Part shown: one piece after another, positions 8,072-16,059 of the stretch
Numbering within the stretch: position 1 is the stretch's first letter
Layout: every line of letters starts with the position of its first letter
Assembly (NCBI GenBank): GCA_021786095.1
Contig: JAJYNX010000062.1
Span: forward strand, 1-50,814
DNA length: 50,814 nucleotides
Origin: Actinomycetes bacterium
GTDB taxonomy: Bacteria; Actinomycetota; Acidimicrobiia; Acidimicrobiales; RAAP-2
Direction: 5' to 3'
Position numbers and translations under genes: made by a program
The notes under the pieces: generated by a model
Told to the model about the DNA's origin: nothing
Seen by the model: the letters and a program-made list of their open reading frames with translations, nothing else
The model's database searches: none

Positions 8072-8890
8072 CTACTTCACTTGTTCTGGCGGCACTCGGT
8101 CGTCGTCGCGCCGATCGTCCACGTCGTCCAGCGCGTGGCGAAAGTCACCCACGAACTCCTCCACGCGCGTGGTGCTCGCGCCGTCGAGCAGCAGCGACAC
8201 CAGCGCGGAGCCCACGATGACGCCATCGGCGAAGCGGGCCGCGTCGCGCGCCTGGACGGGGGTGGTGATGCCGATGCCGACGTACACCGGGACGTCGCTG
8301 ACGTCGCGCAGCGCCTCCACGACGCGGCGCGCGTCTCCGAGGTCCGCGGCGCGTCCGGTAACGGCCATGCGCGCGGCGGCGTAGGCGAAGCCCTGCGTCG
8401 CGCGCGCCAGGAGCGCGACGCGTGGTGGTGGGCTCGACGGCGCCACCAGGTACACGGTGGCCACGTCGTGGTCCGCGCAGGTTCGCGCCCAGGGTGACGC
8501 CTCCTCGGGTGGCAGGTCGGGGATGATCGCACCACGGAGCGCGGCTCGCTCGAAGGCTTGCGCCGCCCGGTCCAGGCCGTAGTGGTGCACGACGTTGTAG
8601 TAGGTCATGGCGACGAGGGGCACGTCGACGTCCAGCGTCGCCAGCTCCGCGCACACCGAGTCGAGGGTCGTGCCGGCCGCCAGCGAGCGTTGCGCGGCCT
8701 CTTGAATCACCACGCCGTCCATGACCGGATCCGAGAACGGCAGCCCGATCTCGATGGCGTCGGCCCCCGCGTGCGCCGCGGCCTCTACGTGGCGGGCCCA
8801 GTCGGGCGTGGCGCCGGCCATCAGGTAGGGAACGAGAGCGGTGCGCCCACTGGCGCGCGTGCGCCGCAGCGCGTCCTCGAGCGAGGTCAC
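8072..8890 (-). CDS. trpA: Tryptophan synthase alpha subunit
   Basis: A 272-residue TIM-barrel protein that cleaves indole-3-glycerol phosphate to indole and glyceraldehyde 3-phosphate. The catalytic glutamate and aspartate are visible in '[15 protein letters not shown]' (about residues 47-61). The phosphate-binding 'YVGIGITTP' and '[11 protein letters not shown]' segments are also present. It starts at a GTG that overlaps the trpB stop by four bases (GTGA), so translation is coupled, as fits the 1:1 alpha-beta complex. It is the last gene of trpCFBA. Confidence 0.97.
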   Translation of the reverse strand: MTSLEDALRRTRASGRTALVPYLMAGATPDWARHVEAAAHAGADAIEIGLPFSDPVMDGVVIQEAAQRSLAAGTTLDSVCAELATLDVDVPLVAMTYYNVVHHYGLDRAAQAFERAALRGAIIPDLPPEEASPWARTCADHDVATVYLVAPSSPPPRVALLARATQGFAYAAARMAVTGRAADLGDARRVVEALRDVSDVPVYVGIGITTPVQARDAARFADGVIVGSALVSLLLDGASTTRVEEFVGDFRHALDDVDDRRDDDRVPPEQVK

Positions 8891-10065
8891 GACGCCCCCC
8901 GGAGGATCGCGCGAACCTGGGCGACGTCCTTGTCACCGCGGCCCGAGAGGTTCAGCAGGACCGACGAGCCGTGCGGCACTGACCGGCCCGCCTCGCGCAC
9001 CAACCACGCCACGGCGTGGGCCGTCTCGAGGGCGGGAATGATCCCCTCGTCCTCGCTGAGCACTTGGAGCGCGGCGACGACCTCGTCGTCGTCGGCGGTC
9101 ACGTACTCGGCCCGTCCGCGAGCGGCCAGGTCGGCGTGCTCCGGTCCGATGCCGGGGTAGTCCAGACCCGCCGAGATCGACTCGGCCTCCTCGATCTGGC
9201 CGAACTCGTCCTGGATGAGCAGGGAGCGCATCCCGTGCAGGACGCCCGGCGCGCCGACGCCGACCGCGGAACCGCCGGCGGCCTCGACGCCCACCAGGCG
9301 CGACGGGCCGTCGACGAAGCCCGCGAACACGCCGGCCGCATTCGAACCACCGCCGACGCACGCGACGACCACGTCGGGGTCACCCACGCCGAGGTCGCGC
9401 AACTGGCGAGCGGCCTCACGTCCGATCACGCTCTGGAACTCACGCACCATCCACGGAAAGGGATGGGGCCCCATCACCGAGCCGATGCAGTAGTGGGTGT
9501 CCGCGACGCAGGTCACCCACTCGCGCAGCGCCTCGTTCACGGCGTCCTTCAGGGTGCGGCTGCCCGAGGTCACGGGCACGACCGTCGCGCCCAGCAGCTC
9601 CATGCGAAACACGTTCAACTCCTGACGCACGATGTCCACCTCGCCCATGAAGACGGTGCACGCCAGGCCCAGGCGCGCCGCCGCCGTCGCCGTGGCGACG
9701 CCGTGCTGACCAGCACCCGTCTCCGCGATGACGCGGCGCTTGCCCATGCGCTGGGCGAGCAGCGCCTGGCCCAGGACGTTGTTGATCTTGTGCGAGCCGG
9801 TGTGGGCGAGGTCCTCGCGTTTGGCGAAGACCCGCAGACCCACTCGTCGCGAGAAGCGCTCCAGCGGCGTCACGGGCGTAGGTCGACCCGCGAAGAGAGC
9901 CAGCTCGCTCGCCAGCGCGTGCGCGAAGGACTCGTCCGCCCGCGCGTCGCGATAGGCCTCCTCCAACTCGAGGCAGGCGGGCATGAGCGCCTCGGGCACG
10001 AAGCGACCACCGAAGTCGCCGAAGTGGCCCCGCTCGTCCGGGGCGCCCATGAATCCATCGCTCAC
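8887..10065 (-). CDS. trpB: Tryptophan synthase beta subunit
   Basis: A 392-residue PLP enzyme that condenses indole with serine to give tryptophan. The N-terminal '[15 protein letters not shown]', the PLP lysine in 'HTGSHKINN' (about residue 85), '[12 protein letters not shown]' and the PLP phosphate loop 'CVGGGSNA' are all intact. This is the TrpB1 type that pairs with TrpA. It starts at a GTG two bases after the trpF stop; a GAGAGGAG site lies inside the end of trpF. It overlaps trpA by four bases. Confidence 0.98.
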   Translation of the reverse strand: MSDGFMGAPDERGHFGDFGGRFVPEALMPACLELEEAYRDARADESFAHALASELALFAGRPTPVTPLERFSRRVGLRVFAKREDLAHTGSHKINNVLGQALLAQRMGKRRVIAETGAGQHGVATATAAARLGLACTVFMGEVDIVRQELNVFRMELLGATVVPVTSGSRTLKDAVNEALREWVTCVADTHYCIGSVMGPHPFPWMVREFQSVIGREAARQLRDLGVGDPDVVVACVGGGSNAAGVFAGFVDGPSRLVGVEAAGGSAVGVGAPGVLHGMRSLLIQDEFGQIEEAESISAGLDYPGIGPEHADLAARGRAEYVTADDDEVVAALQVLSEDEGIIPALETAHAVAWLVREAGRSVPHGSSVLLNLSGRGDKDVAQVRAILRGAS

Positions 10066-10067
10066 AC

Positions 10068-10706
10068 CTACTCCTCTCGCTCGAACCAGCGCCGCGCGGC
10101 CTGGACGAAGTCACGCACCGCTGCGGGGTCCTTTCGACCGGGCGACGACTCGGTGCCCGACGCGGCGTCCACGCCCCACGCGCCGGTTTCGCCGAGTACT
10201 CGTGCGACGTTGGCGGCACTGAGTCCACCAGCGACGATCAGGGGTCGCCGGAATCGTCGGCCCGCGAGGGGCGACCACGTATGCGCCCGCCCGCTGCCGG
10301 GTGACGGGCCGTCCACGAGGATCGCGTCGGCGCGTTCCTCGTCGACCTCGTCGTGCACCGTGGCGCCGACGGCCAGTACCGCGATCACCGCGATCCCGCG
10401 TTCGCGCAGCTCCTCGTAGAGGCTGACCGACACCGGGTCGTGCAACTGCACGGCGTCCAACGCCACGGCGTCCAGGGCGCGGCGGATGACGTCATCGCCG
10501 CGCCCTCGAAAGACGCCCACCCGGATCGCTCGCTCGCCGACGAAATCGGCGATGGCGGCCGCGCGCTCGACGTCGACCTCGCGCGGTGACGCCGCCAACA
10601 CCACGCCCAGGGCGTCGGCGCCCGCGTCGAGCACGATCGCCGCGTCCCCGACACTCGTCACGCCACAGATCTTCACTAGGTGTGCGCGGTCGGTGAGGTC
10701 AATCAC
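10068..10706 (-). CDS. trpF: Phosphoribosylanthranilate isomerase
   Basis: A 212-residue TIM-barrel enzyme that converts N-(5-phosphoribosyl)anthranilate to the ribulose isomer (CdRP). The catalytic cysteine lies in the N-terminal 'VKICGVT', 'AVQLHD' follows in the middle, and '[17 protein letters not shown]' near the C-terminus holds the catalytic aspartate and phosphate loop. It starts at a GTG that overlaps the trpC end by eight bases. Many well-known actinobacteria (Streptomyces, Mycobacterium) lack trpF and use the bifunctional PriA instead, so a dedicated trpF argues for a lineage outside those groups. Confidence 0.95.
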   Translation of the reverse strand: MIDLTDRAHLVKICGVTSVGDAAIVLDAGADALGVVLAASPREVDVERAAAIADFVGERAIRVGVFRGRGDDVIRRALDAVALDAVQLHDPVSVSLYEELRERGIAVIAVLAVGATVHDEVDEERADAILVDGPSPGSGRAHTWSPLAGRRFRRPLIVAGGLSAANVARVLGETGAWGVDAASGTESSPGRKDPAAVRDFVQAARRWFEREE

Positions 10707-11490
10707 GGCCGCGACGCTTCACGCTGGCCAACTCGCGCACCGCGCGCGCCGGATCGCTCGCTCGCACCAGTGACTCTCCGACCAGGACGGCGTCGAAGCC
10801 GTCCGCGGCCGCGCGCTCGACGTCGGCCACGTCGCGCAGCCCCGACTCGGCGACGGCCACGACGGTCGGCGGCAGTGCCGCGACCACCGCCGCCGCCCGC
10901 TCACCACGAACCTCGAAGGTGCGTAGATCGCGCTGGTTCACGCCCACCAGTGTCGCCCCCAGCGCAATCGCCCGGCGGGCCTCGTCGAGGTCGTGAACCT
11001 CGACGAGGGCATCGAGACCGCAGAGTGCCGACACCTCCAACAGGTGAGCGCACTCGTCGTCGTCCAGTGCCGCGACGATGAGGAGCACCGCACTCGCGCC
11101 GAACTGGAGCGCGTCGATCACGTCGTTGGCACTCACCGTGAAGTCCTTGCGCAGCAGCGGCAGGGTGCACGCGTCGTGGGCGGCTCGCAGGTCGCCCAAC
11201 GAGCCGGCGAAGTGCTCCTCGTCGGTCAGCACCGACAGCGCCGCGGCACCGCCGTCCTCGTAGGCCTTTGAGAGGACGGCCGGATCGAGGTCGCGATTCA
11301 GCCAGCCCTTGGAGGGTGATCGGCGCTTGATCTCGGCGATCACGCCGAGGGCGTCGCCGGGGCGCAGCGCCGCGCGGAATCGTGAACGGCACGGCGTCAC
11401 CTCGTCGAGGCGCCGACGCCAGTCGCGATGGTCCGCCGCGACTCGTGCGCGATGGAAGCGCATGATGTCCTCGAGGTAGGCGGTGGCCAT
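10699..11490 (-). CDS. trpC: Indole-3-glycerol phosphate synthase
   Basis: A 263-residue TIM-barrel enzyme that closes the indole ring from CdRP. 'VIAEIKRRSPSKGWL' (about residues 48-62), 'LRKDFTV' and 'GVNQRDL' are the standard substrate and catalytic segments. It is first in trpCFBA. The ATG at 11490 lies six bases downstream of TACGAT with no Shine-Dalgarno sequence, suggesting a leaderless operon transcript. It is divergent from trpD, which is unusual since trpD commonly precedes trpC. trpE and trpG are not in this window. Confidence 0.97.
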   Translation of the reverse strand: MATAYLEDIMRFHRARVAADHRDWRRRLDEVTPCRSRFRAALRPGDALGVIAEIKRRSPSKGWLNRDLDPAVLSKAYEDGGAAALSVLTDEEHFAGSLGDLRAAHDACTLPLLRKDFTVSANDVIDALQFGASAVLLIVAALDDDECAHLLEVSALCGLDALVEVHDLDEARRAIALGATLVGVNQRDLRTFEVRGERAAAVVAALPPTVVAVAESGLRDVADVERAAADGFDAVLVGESLVRASDPARAVRELASVKRRGRD

Positions 11491-11496
11491 CCCGAA

Positions 11497-11502
11497 ATCG
11501 TA
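11497..11502 (-). promoter_or_regulatory. -10 element TACGAT of trpCFBA
   Basis: TACGAT on the minus strand ends exactly six bases before the trpC ATG. Together with TAGCCT at 11526 on the other strand it forms a compact divergent promoter pair. No clear -35 was seen. Confidence 0.5.
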
Positions 11503-11525
11503 GTGGTCACGGATCGGTCCACGGC

Positions 11526-11531
11526 TAGCCT
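11526..11531 (+). promoter_or_regulatory. -10 element TAGCCT upstream of trpD leader ORF
   Basis: TAGCCT ends six bases before the ATG at 11538. This is the same spacing as at trpC and several other starts, so the transcript probably begins at or near that ATG. Confidence 0.45.
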
Positions 11532-11537
11532 CTCCCT

Positions 11538-11570
11538 ATGGTCACCCACGCCTCTCCTCGGCGGCGCTGA
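11538..11570 (+). CDS. Possible 10-residue leader peptide of trpD
   Basis: A very short frame, MVTHASPRRR then TGA, begins six bases after a TAGCCT element and ends so that its stop shares one base with the trpD start (TGATG). The layout suggests a leaderless mini-ORF whose translation delivers ribosomes to trpD by termination-reinitiation. It contains no tryptophan codon, so classical trp attenuation is not indicated; it does contain three arginine codons in a row. Whether it is translated is inference. Confidence 0.4.
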   Translation: MVTHASPRRR

Positions 11571-12586
11571 TGGAGTTCTTCGCACGCGACGTCCTCAATC
11601 CCCTGGTCCGTGGAACGAGCATGGAGCGGGCCCAGGCTCGCGAGGCCCTGGCCGAGATCCTCGAGGGGCGCGTCGAGGCGGTGCACATCGCCAGCTTCCT
11701 CACCGCGCTCACCATGAAGGGTGAGACCGCCGAAGAGATGACCGGCTTCATCGACGCCATGATCGACGCCGCCACCACGTTCGAACTCGAGGGTGACGCG
11801 ATCGACATCGTCGGAACGGGGGGCGACCAACTGCACACCGTGAACATCTCCACGATGGCGTCACTGGCCGTGGCGGGCTGTGGCGTCCCCGTCGCCAAGC
11901 ACGGCAACCGGGCCGCCTCCTCGTCAGTTGGCTCCGCTGACGTGCTCGAAGCCCTGGGCGTGCGTCTCGAGACGTCGCCGGCTACCGTTCGGGCCTGCGT
12001 GGAGGGGGCGTCCATCGGCTTCATGTTCGCCCCGACCTACCACCACGCCCTGGGCTACCTCACGCCGATTCGCCGAGCGCTCTACTTTCGCACCGTGTTC
12101 AACGTGCTCGGGCCGCTCGCCAATCCGGCACGCGTGCGACGAGCCCTGATCGGCGTGGCACCGGCGTCGCACCTCGACCACATGGCGCGCGTGATCGGAT
12201 CGCGCGGCACTGATCTGTCGATCCTGGTGAGCGGCGACGACGGTCTCGACGAGCTCTCGCTCGGCGGTCCGTCGACCCTGCACCGGGTGACGCGCTCGGG
12301 GACGACGGTGGAGCGCATCGACGCCGGCGCGGAACTAGGGCGACGTCACGGGGTGGACAGTCTGCGCGGCGGAGACGTCACGCACAACGTCCGTGTGGTG
12401 CGCGCGTTCCTCGACGCCACCACCGGCCCCGTCTTCGACATCGCCTGCGCCAACGCCGGCCTGGCGCTCGTGGCCGCCGGCCGTGCGACCACGCTGTCCG
12501 ACGGCTTCGAGATGGCGAGCGCCAGCGTGCGCGACGGCCACGCGGCGCGCTCGCTGGAGCGGCTCGTCGCGATCTCCAACGCCTAG
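11570..12586 (+). CDS. trpD: Anthranilate phosphoribosyltransferase
   Basis: A 338-residue enzyme that joins anthranilate to PRPP. The PRPP-binding 'DIVGTGGDQLHTVNIS' (about residues 80-95), 'KHGNRAASSSVGSADVLEALG' region and 'FAPTYHHALGY' are diagnostic. The ATG at 11570 shares its A with the stop of a 10-codon leader frame, so coupled translation is likely. It is transcribed away from trpCFBA and convergent with the gamma-carbonic-anhydrase-like gene, whose stop overlaps its own by four bases. Confidence 0.97.
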   Translation: MEFFARDVLNPLVRGTSMERAQAREALAEILEGRVEAVHIASFLTALTMKGETAEEMTGFIDAMIDAATTFELEGDAIDIVGTGGDQLHTVNISTMASLAVAGCGVPVAKHGNRAASSSVGSADVLEALGVRLETSPATVRACVEGASIGFMFAPTYHHALGYLTPIRRALYFRTVFNVLGPLANPARVRRALIGVAPASHLDHMARVIGSRGTDLSILVSGDDGLDELSLGGPSTLHRVTRSGTTVERIDAGAELGRRHGVDSLRGGDVTHNVRVVRAFLDATTGPVFDIACANAGLALVAAGRATTLSDGFEMASASVRDGHAARSLERLVAISNA

Positions 12587-13107
12587 CCCTCTGACAGCGT
12601 GCGCAGTTCGCGACGGTACCGGCGGGCGTTGGCCACGTAGAGGGCGGCTCCCTCGGCGATGGCACCGCGGTCGCTGGCGCCGAGCTTGATGGTGGCGGGC
12701 ACGCCCACCGCGAGAGCCCCCTCGGGTACGTCGGTGCGGTTGCGCACCACGGCGCCCGCGGCGACGGTCGCCCCGGTGTGCACGTGCGCGTGGTGCAGCA
12801 CCACCGAACCGCTGCCGACCAGGGCTCCGTCGTGGATCACGCACCCCTCCAGGTGAACCAGGTGACCGATGACGCAGTCGTCACCCACGACCGTGGGGAA
12901 CTCCGCCACGGCGTGAACCACCGTGCCGTCCTGAATGGACGTCCGCTCCCCCACGATGATGGTGCCGTAGTCCCCGCGCAGCACCGCACCGGGCCAGACC
13001 GAGGCGTCGGCGCCCAGGCGCACGTCACCGATGATGACCGCGTCGGGGTGCACGAACGCCTCGGGATGGATCGTGGGCACCCGCTCGCCCAACGCGTAGA
13101 TCGCCAT
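12583..13107 (-). CDS. Gamma-carbonic-anhydrase-like hexapeptide-repeat protein
   Basis: A 174-residue left-handed beta-helix protein. It shows repeated hexapeptides (AVIIGDVRLGADASVWPG and similar) and the metal histidines expected of gamma-class carbonic anhydrases: H in 'TVVHAV', and H in 'IGHLVHLEGC'. The N-terminal 'PTIHPEAFVHPDAV' is typical of the YrdA/PaaY-like branch. Members bind zinc or iron, but many have no measured anhydrase activity. The ATG at 13107 has AGGAGGG just upstream; the frame is open further upstream into the neighbouring gene. It is the last gene of the DUF512-der-zinc ribbon operon, nine bases after the previous stop. Confidence 0.88.
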   Translation of the reverse strand: MAIYALGERVPTIHPEAFVHPDAVIIGDVRLGADASVWPGAVLRGDYGTIIVGERTSIQDGTVVHAVAEFPTVVGDDCVIGHLVHLEGCVIHDGALVGSGSVVLHHAHVHTGATVAAGAVVRNRTDVPEGALAVGVPATIKLGASDRGAIAEGAALYVANARRYRRELRTLSEG

Positions 13108-13115
13108 TCGCCCTC

Positions 13116-13298
13116 CTAGTGCGCCAACCACGAAATTAACTGATAGAGACGCCAGGCGAGGTAGATGATCGTGACCACGACGAAGAAGCGCCACCGCCAG
13201 GGCATGGGCTCGTGCGTCGTCTCCTCGACCGGCTGACCGCACACCTCGCACACCTCACCGTCGACGGGTCGGTCACACGTCTCGCACCAGCGCGTCAT
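13116..13298 (-). CDS. 60-residue zinc-ribbon membrane protein
   Basis: A small protein with an N-terminal double CxxC zinc ribbon (CETC, then CEVC, in the first 20 residues), a short polar linker, and one C-terminal membrane helix (about residues 36-57, rich in F, V, I, W and L). The likely topology is a cytoplasmic zinc finger anchored in the membrane. Its ATG shares one base with the der stop (TGATG), so it should be co-translated with der. I do not know a functional assignment; it may be specific to this lineage. It is shorter than most annotated genes but the coupling and motif support it. Confidence 0.75.
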   Translation of the reverse strand: MTRWCETCDRPVDGEVCEVCGQPVEETTHEPMPWRWRFFVVVTIIYLAWRLYQLISWLAH

Positions 13299-14584
13299 CA
13301 CTCCACCCGTACGCGAACCCGCAGTGGTGTGGTGCCCAGAGCGAAGCGTTCGCGCAGCGAGCGCTCGACGTAGCGCATGTACGTCGGGGGCAGGCGTCCC
13401 GAGACGAAGAGCGTGAAGGTCGGGGGCTCGCTGGCGCCCTGGACGGCGTAGCGAATCTTGCCGGTGGGCGCGGGCTGGCGGATCTGCAGGTCTCGAATCG
13501 CACGGTTGAGCGCCCCCGTCGGCACCCGCGTCGCGTAGTCGGCCGCGGCGGTCGTCAGCGCGGGAAGGATCCGATGCACCCCCTTGCCCGAGATCGCTGT
13601 CGTCTTCAACACGGGGGCATCGCCGAGGAAGGCGAGCTTGTCGCCGATGCTGGCCAGCACGTCCTCGCGGTCCTCGGGCTCGATCAGCTCCCACTTGTTC
13701 ACCACGACGATCGATGGGCACCCGGCCCCCGAGATGCGCTCGGCCAGACGCTGGTCCTGTCCCGTGGCCCCCACCGTCGCGTCGATGACCAGGAGGGCGA
13801 TGTCGGCGCGGTCCAGTGCCTCGAGACTGCGCAGCACGGCGTAGGTCTCCAGACCCGCCTCGGTCTTGGCCCGACGGCGCATTCCCGCGGTGTCGATGAA
13901 GCGGATCCGTCCGCTCGGGGTGTCGACGACCGTGTCGATCGCGTCGCGCGTCGTGCCGGGAAGATCGTGAACGACCGAACGCTCCTCGCCGATCAACGTG
14001 TTGAAGAGCGTGGACTTGCCGACGTTGGGACGCCCGACGATCGCGACGCCGAGGACGTCGTCGTGGGCGTCGTTCGGGTCGTCGGGTGGCTGACCGATCG
14101 TGTCGACGACGACGTCGAGCAACTCGCCGGCACCGAGGCCGTGTAGGGCGCTCACGGCGTGGGGGTCGCCCACGCCTAGGCGTAGGAACTCCCAGGCGTA
14201 CGCCTCGCGCGCGGGGTCGTCCACCTTGTTCACGACCAGCACCGCCGGTCGCTGACTGTGTCGGACCCAGCGCGCGGCGCGCGCGTCCTCCTCGGTCGGG
14301 CCCGTGGTCACGTCCACCACCAGCAGCACCAGATCGGCCTCCTCGAGGGCCGTCTGCGCCGAACGCGACACCTTCGCCTCGAGATCGTCGCCGCCCTCGA
14401 GCCACCCGCCCGTGTCGACCAGGTCGAAGGTGACCCCGCGCCACTCCACGGGGACGCTGCGCCGGTCGCGGGTCACCCCACGATGCTCCTCCACGACGGC
14501 CACCCGTCGTCCCGCCAGACGGTTCACCAGTGAGCTCTTGCCGACGTTGGGACGCCCCACCACGGCCACGCGCGGGTGTCTCAC
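13298..14584 (-). CDS. der: Ribosome-assembly GTPase Der (EngA)
   Basis: A 428-residue protein with two tandem GTPase domains and a C-terminal KH-like domain, the arrangement unique to Der. The first domain has 'GRPNVGKSSL' near residue 11 and 'DTGGWLEG'; the second has 'GRPNVGKSTL' near residue 185, 'GTTRDAIDT', 'DTAGMRRR' and 'NKWE'. It acts in 50S subunit maturation. It starts at a GTG overlapping the upstream radical-SAM gene by four bases (GTGA) and overlaps the next small gene by one base. In related operons der often follows cmk or plsC; here cmk-plsC are nearby but in a separate operon. Confidence 0.97.
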   Translation of the reverse strand: MRHPRVAVVGRPNVGKSSLVNRLAGRRVAVVEEHRGVTRDRRSVPVEWRGVTFDLVDTGGWLEGGDDLEAKVSRSAQTALEEADLVLLVVDVTTGPTEEDARAARWVRHSQRPAVLVVNKVDDPAREAYAWEFLRLGVGDPHAVSALHGLGAGELLDVVVDTIGQPPDDPNDAHDDVLGVAIVGRPNVGKSTLFNTLIGEERSVVHDLPGTTRDAIDTVVDTPSGRIRFIDTAGMRRRAKTEAGLETYAVLRSLEALDRADIALLVIDATVGATGQDQRLAERISGAGCPSIVVVNKWELIEPEDREDVLASIGDKLAFLGDAPVLKTTAISGKGVHRILPALTTAAADYATRVPTGALNRAIRDLQIRQPAPTGKIRYAVQGASEPPTFTLFVSGRLPPTYMRYVERSLRERFALGTTPLRVRVRVE

Positions 14585-15993
14585 GAGACCACCAGGACGT
14601 CGTGCGGGGCGCGCAGGGATTCCAGGGTCACTCGCAGATCGTGCCCGGTCGTGCGTACGCAGGTCACGGGGCGACCCAGGTCCTCCAGGGTCGTCCCGTC
14701 GAGGAAGCGGCCCTCGTTGAGGCAGACGTCAGGGATCAGACAGGTCGCCGAGGGATCGACTCGCGCGAGGGCCGCGGCCAGGTCGCGTCCCGTGAGCAGG
14801 CCGGCCACCTTGATGTTCCCCCCGAAGTAGGCGTTGACGACCGGCACCACGGCGACCTCGTCGAAGCCGTGTTCGTCCAGCAGCTCGCGCAGCAGTGGCG
14901 CGGCGTACTCGCCGGTCAGCACCACGACCCCGTCGTGCGTGAGGGGGCCGTCCGTGAGGGGGTCGCCCGAGGCGGGGCCACTCAGCGCCGCGCGCGCGGC
15001 GCGGTAGCCCCAGGCCGGGGCGCCGTCGACGGACTGGAAGAAGCCACTGCCGAGGCGGGGCATCGCGCGGTGGCGCTCGAAGCTGTCGCGGAACGCGGCC
15101 ACCATGCCGATGCCGTTCTCCGCCAGGTCCAGCGTGGCCAGCGCGGCCGCGCGCGGGGGGGCCAGCCCGGCCACGAGGTAGAACTCGTCGCTGGCGTAGA
15201 CCAGGGAGCGGCCCAGCACCGTGCGACTGATCTCGTCGTAGCGCTGCGCCAGCTCGACCACCTGGCGGGCCTCGTCGCGACGGTGGGGCCGCATGGTCTC
15301 CTCGAGTGAGAAGTCGCTCACCCCCACCGGAACCAGGGCGAGCGAGGCGAGCTGCGGGTAGGACGTGACGACGTCCTCGAGGGTGCGCTCCAGCTCGACG
15401 CCGTCGTTCACTCCGGGACAGACGACCACCTGGCCGTGGACCTCGATGCCGCTTCGTAGCAGTTCGTGCAGCCAGCGCAGGCTGGTGGCGCCGCGCGGGT
15501 TGCGCAACATCTCGGCGCGCAGCGCCGGGTTGGTGGTGTGGATGGAGACGAACAGCGGTGAGAGGCGCTCTTCCACCACCCGTTCCAGGTCGAACTCCGT
15601 GAAGCGGGTCAGGGTTGTGTAGTTGCCGTAGAGGAACGACAGGCGAAAGTCGTCGTCCTTCACGTACAGCGAGCGGCGCATGCCCTTGGGCAGCTGGTAG
15701 ATGAAGCAGAAGCTGCAGTGGTTGTCGCACGTGCGGATTCGGTCGAAGACGGCCGAGTCGATGGACAGCCCCAGGGGCTCGCCCGGCCCCTTGGTGATGG
15801 CCACGGTGCGCGTCGTCCCCTCACCGGCGCGACGGATCTCGAGCGCGACGTGATCCCCGTCCACCAGTTGCTGGTACTCGATGACGTCGGTCGGCTCGCG
15901 GCCGTTCACGCGCACCAGCTCGTCGCCGACCTCGAGGTCCGCTCTCGCCGCTGGCGATCGCGAAGAAATTCCTGAGATGCGGGCGCCCGGCAC
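14581..15993 (-). CDS. PDZ/radical-SAM DUF512 protein (TIGR03279-like)
   Basis: A 470-residue protein with a short PDZ-like N-terminus (about residues 1-70, 'GDELVRVNGREPTDVIEY') and a radical-SAM core whose cysteines lie in 'TCDNHCSFCFIYQLPKGMR' (C-x3-C-x2-C, about residues 89-96). The C-terminal half is DUF512, ending with 'VVNAYFGGNIKVAGLLTG' and 'LIPDVCLNEG'. This family is present in many bacteria but its reaction is not established to my knowledge. It starts at a GTG six bases after TAGGCT, indicating a leaderless transcript, and its stop overlaps the der start. The coupling to der hints at a translation or ribosome role, but that is inference. Confidence 0.92.
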   Translation of the reverse strand: MPGARISGISSRSPAARADLEVGDELVRVNGREPTDVIEYQQLVDGDHVALEIRRAGEGTTRTVAITKGPGEPLGLSIDSAVFDRIRTCDNHCSFCFIYQLPKGMRRSLYVKDDDFRLSFLYGNYTTLTRFTEFDLERVVEERLSPLFVSIHTTNPALRAEMLRNPRGATSLRWLHELLRSGIEVHGQVVVCPGVNDGVELERTLEDVVTSYPQLASLALVPVGVSDFSLEETMRPHRRDEARQVVELAQRYDEISRTVLGRSLVYASDEFYLVAGLAPPRAAALATLDLAENGIGMVAAFRDSFERHRAMPRLGSGFFQSVDGAPAWGYRAARAALSGPASGDPLTDGPLTHDGVVVLTGEYAAPLLRELLDEHGFDEVAVVPVVNAYFGGNIKVAGLLTGRDLAAALARVDPSATCLIPDVCLNEGRFLDGTTLEDLGRPVTCVRTTGHDLRVTLESLRAPHDVLVVS

Positions 15994-15999
15994 CTCGTC

Positions 16000-16005
16000 A
16001 GCCTA
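16000..16005 (-). promoter_or_regulatory. -10 element TAGGCT of DUF512-der operon
   Basis: TAGGCT on the minus strand, six bases before the GTG at 15993, with no Shine-Dalgarno sequence. It is paired with the divergent ispH element 43 bases away. Confidence 0.5.
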
Positions 16006-16047
16006 CTGGTGAGGTCGCCTCGCCGCCGCGGCCGGTGCGGCGCCCGG

Positions 16048-16053
16048 TAGGCT
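16048..16053 (+). promoter_or_regulatory. -10 element TAGGCT of ispH
   Basis: TAGGCT six bases before the ispH GTG at 16060 with no Shine-Dalgarno sequence. The same hexamer and spacing occur on the opposite strand for the divergent gene. Confidence 0.5.
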
Positions 16054-16059
16054 GCCCGC

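Noticed and set aside
9016-10419. 467-codon plus-strand frame across trpB and trpF
   Set aside because: It is the antisense of two well-conserved genes and contains no recognisable domain.
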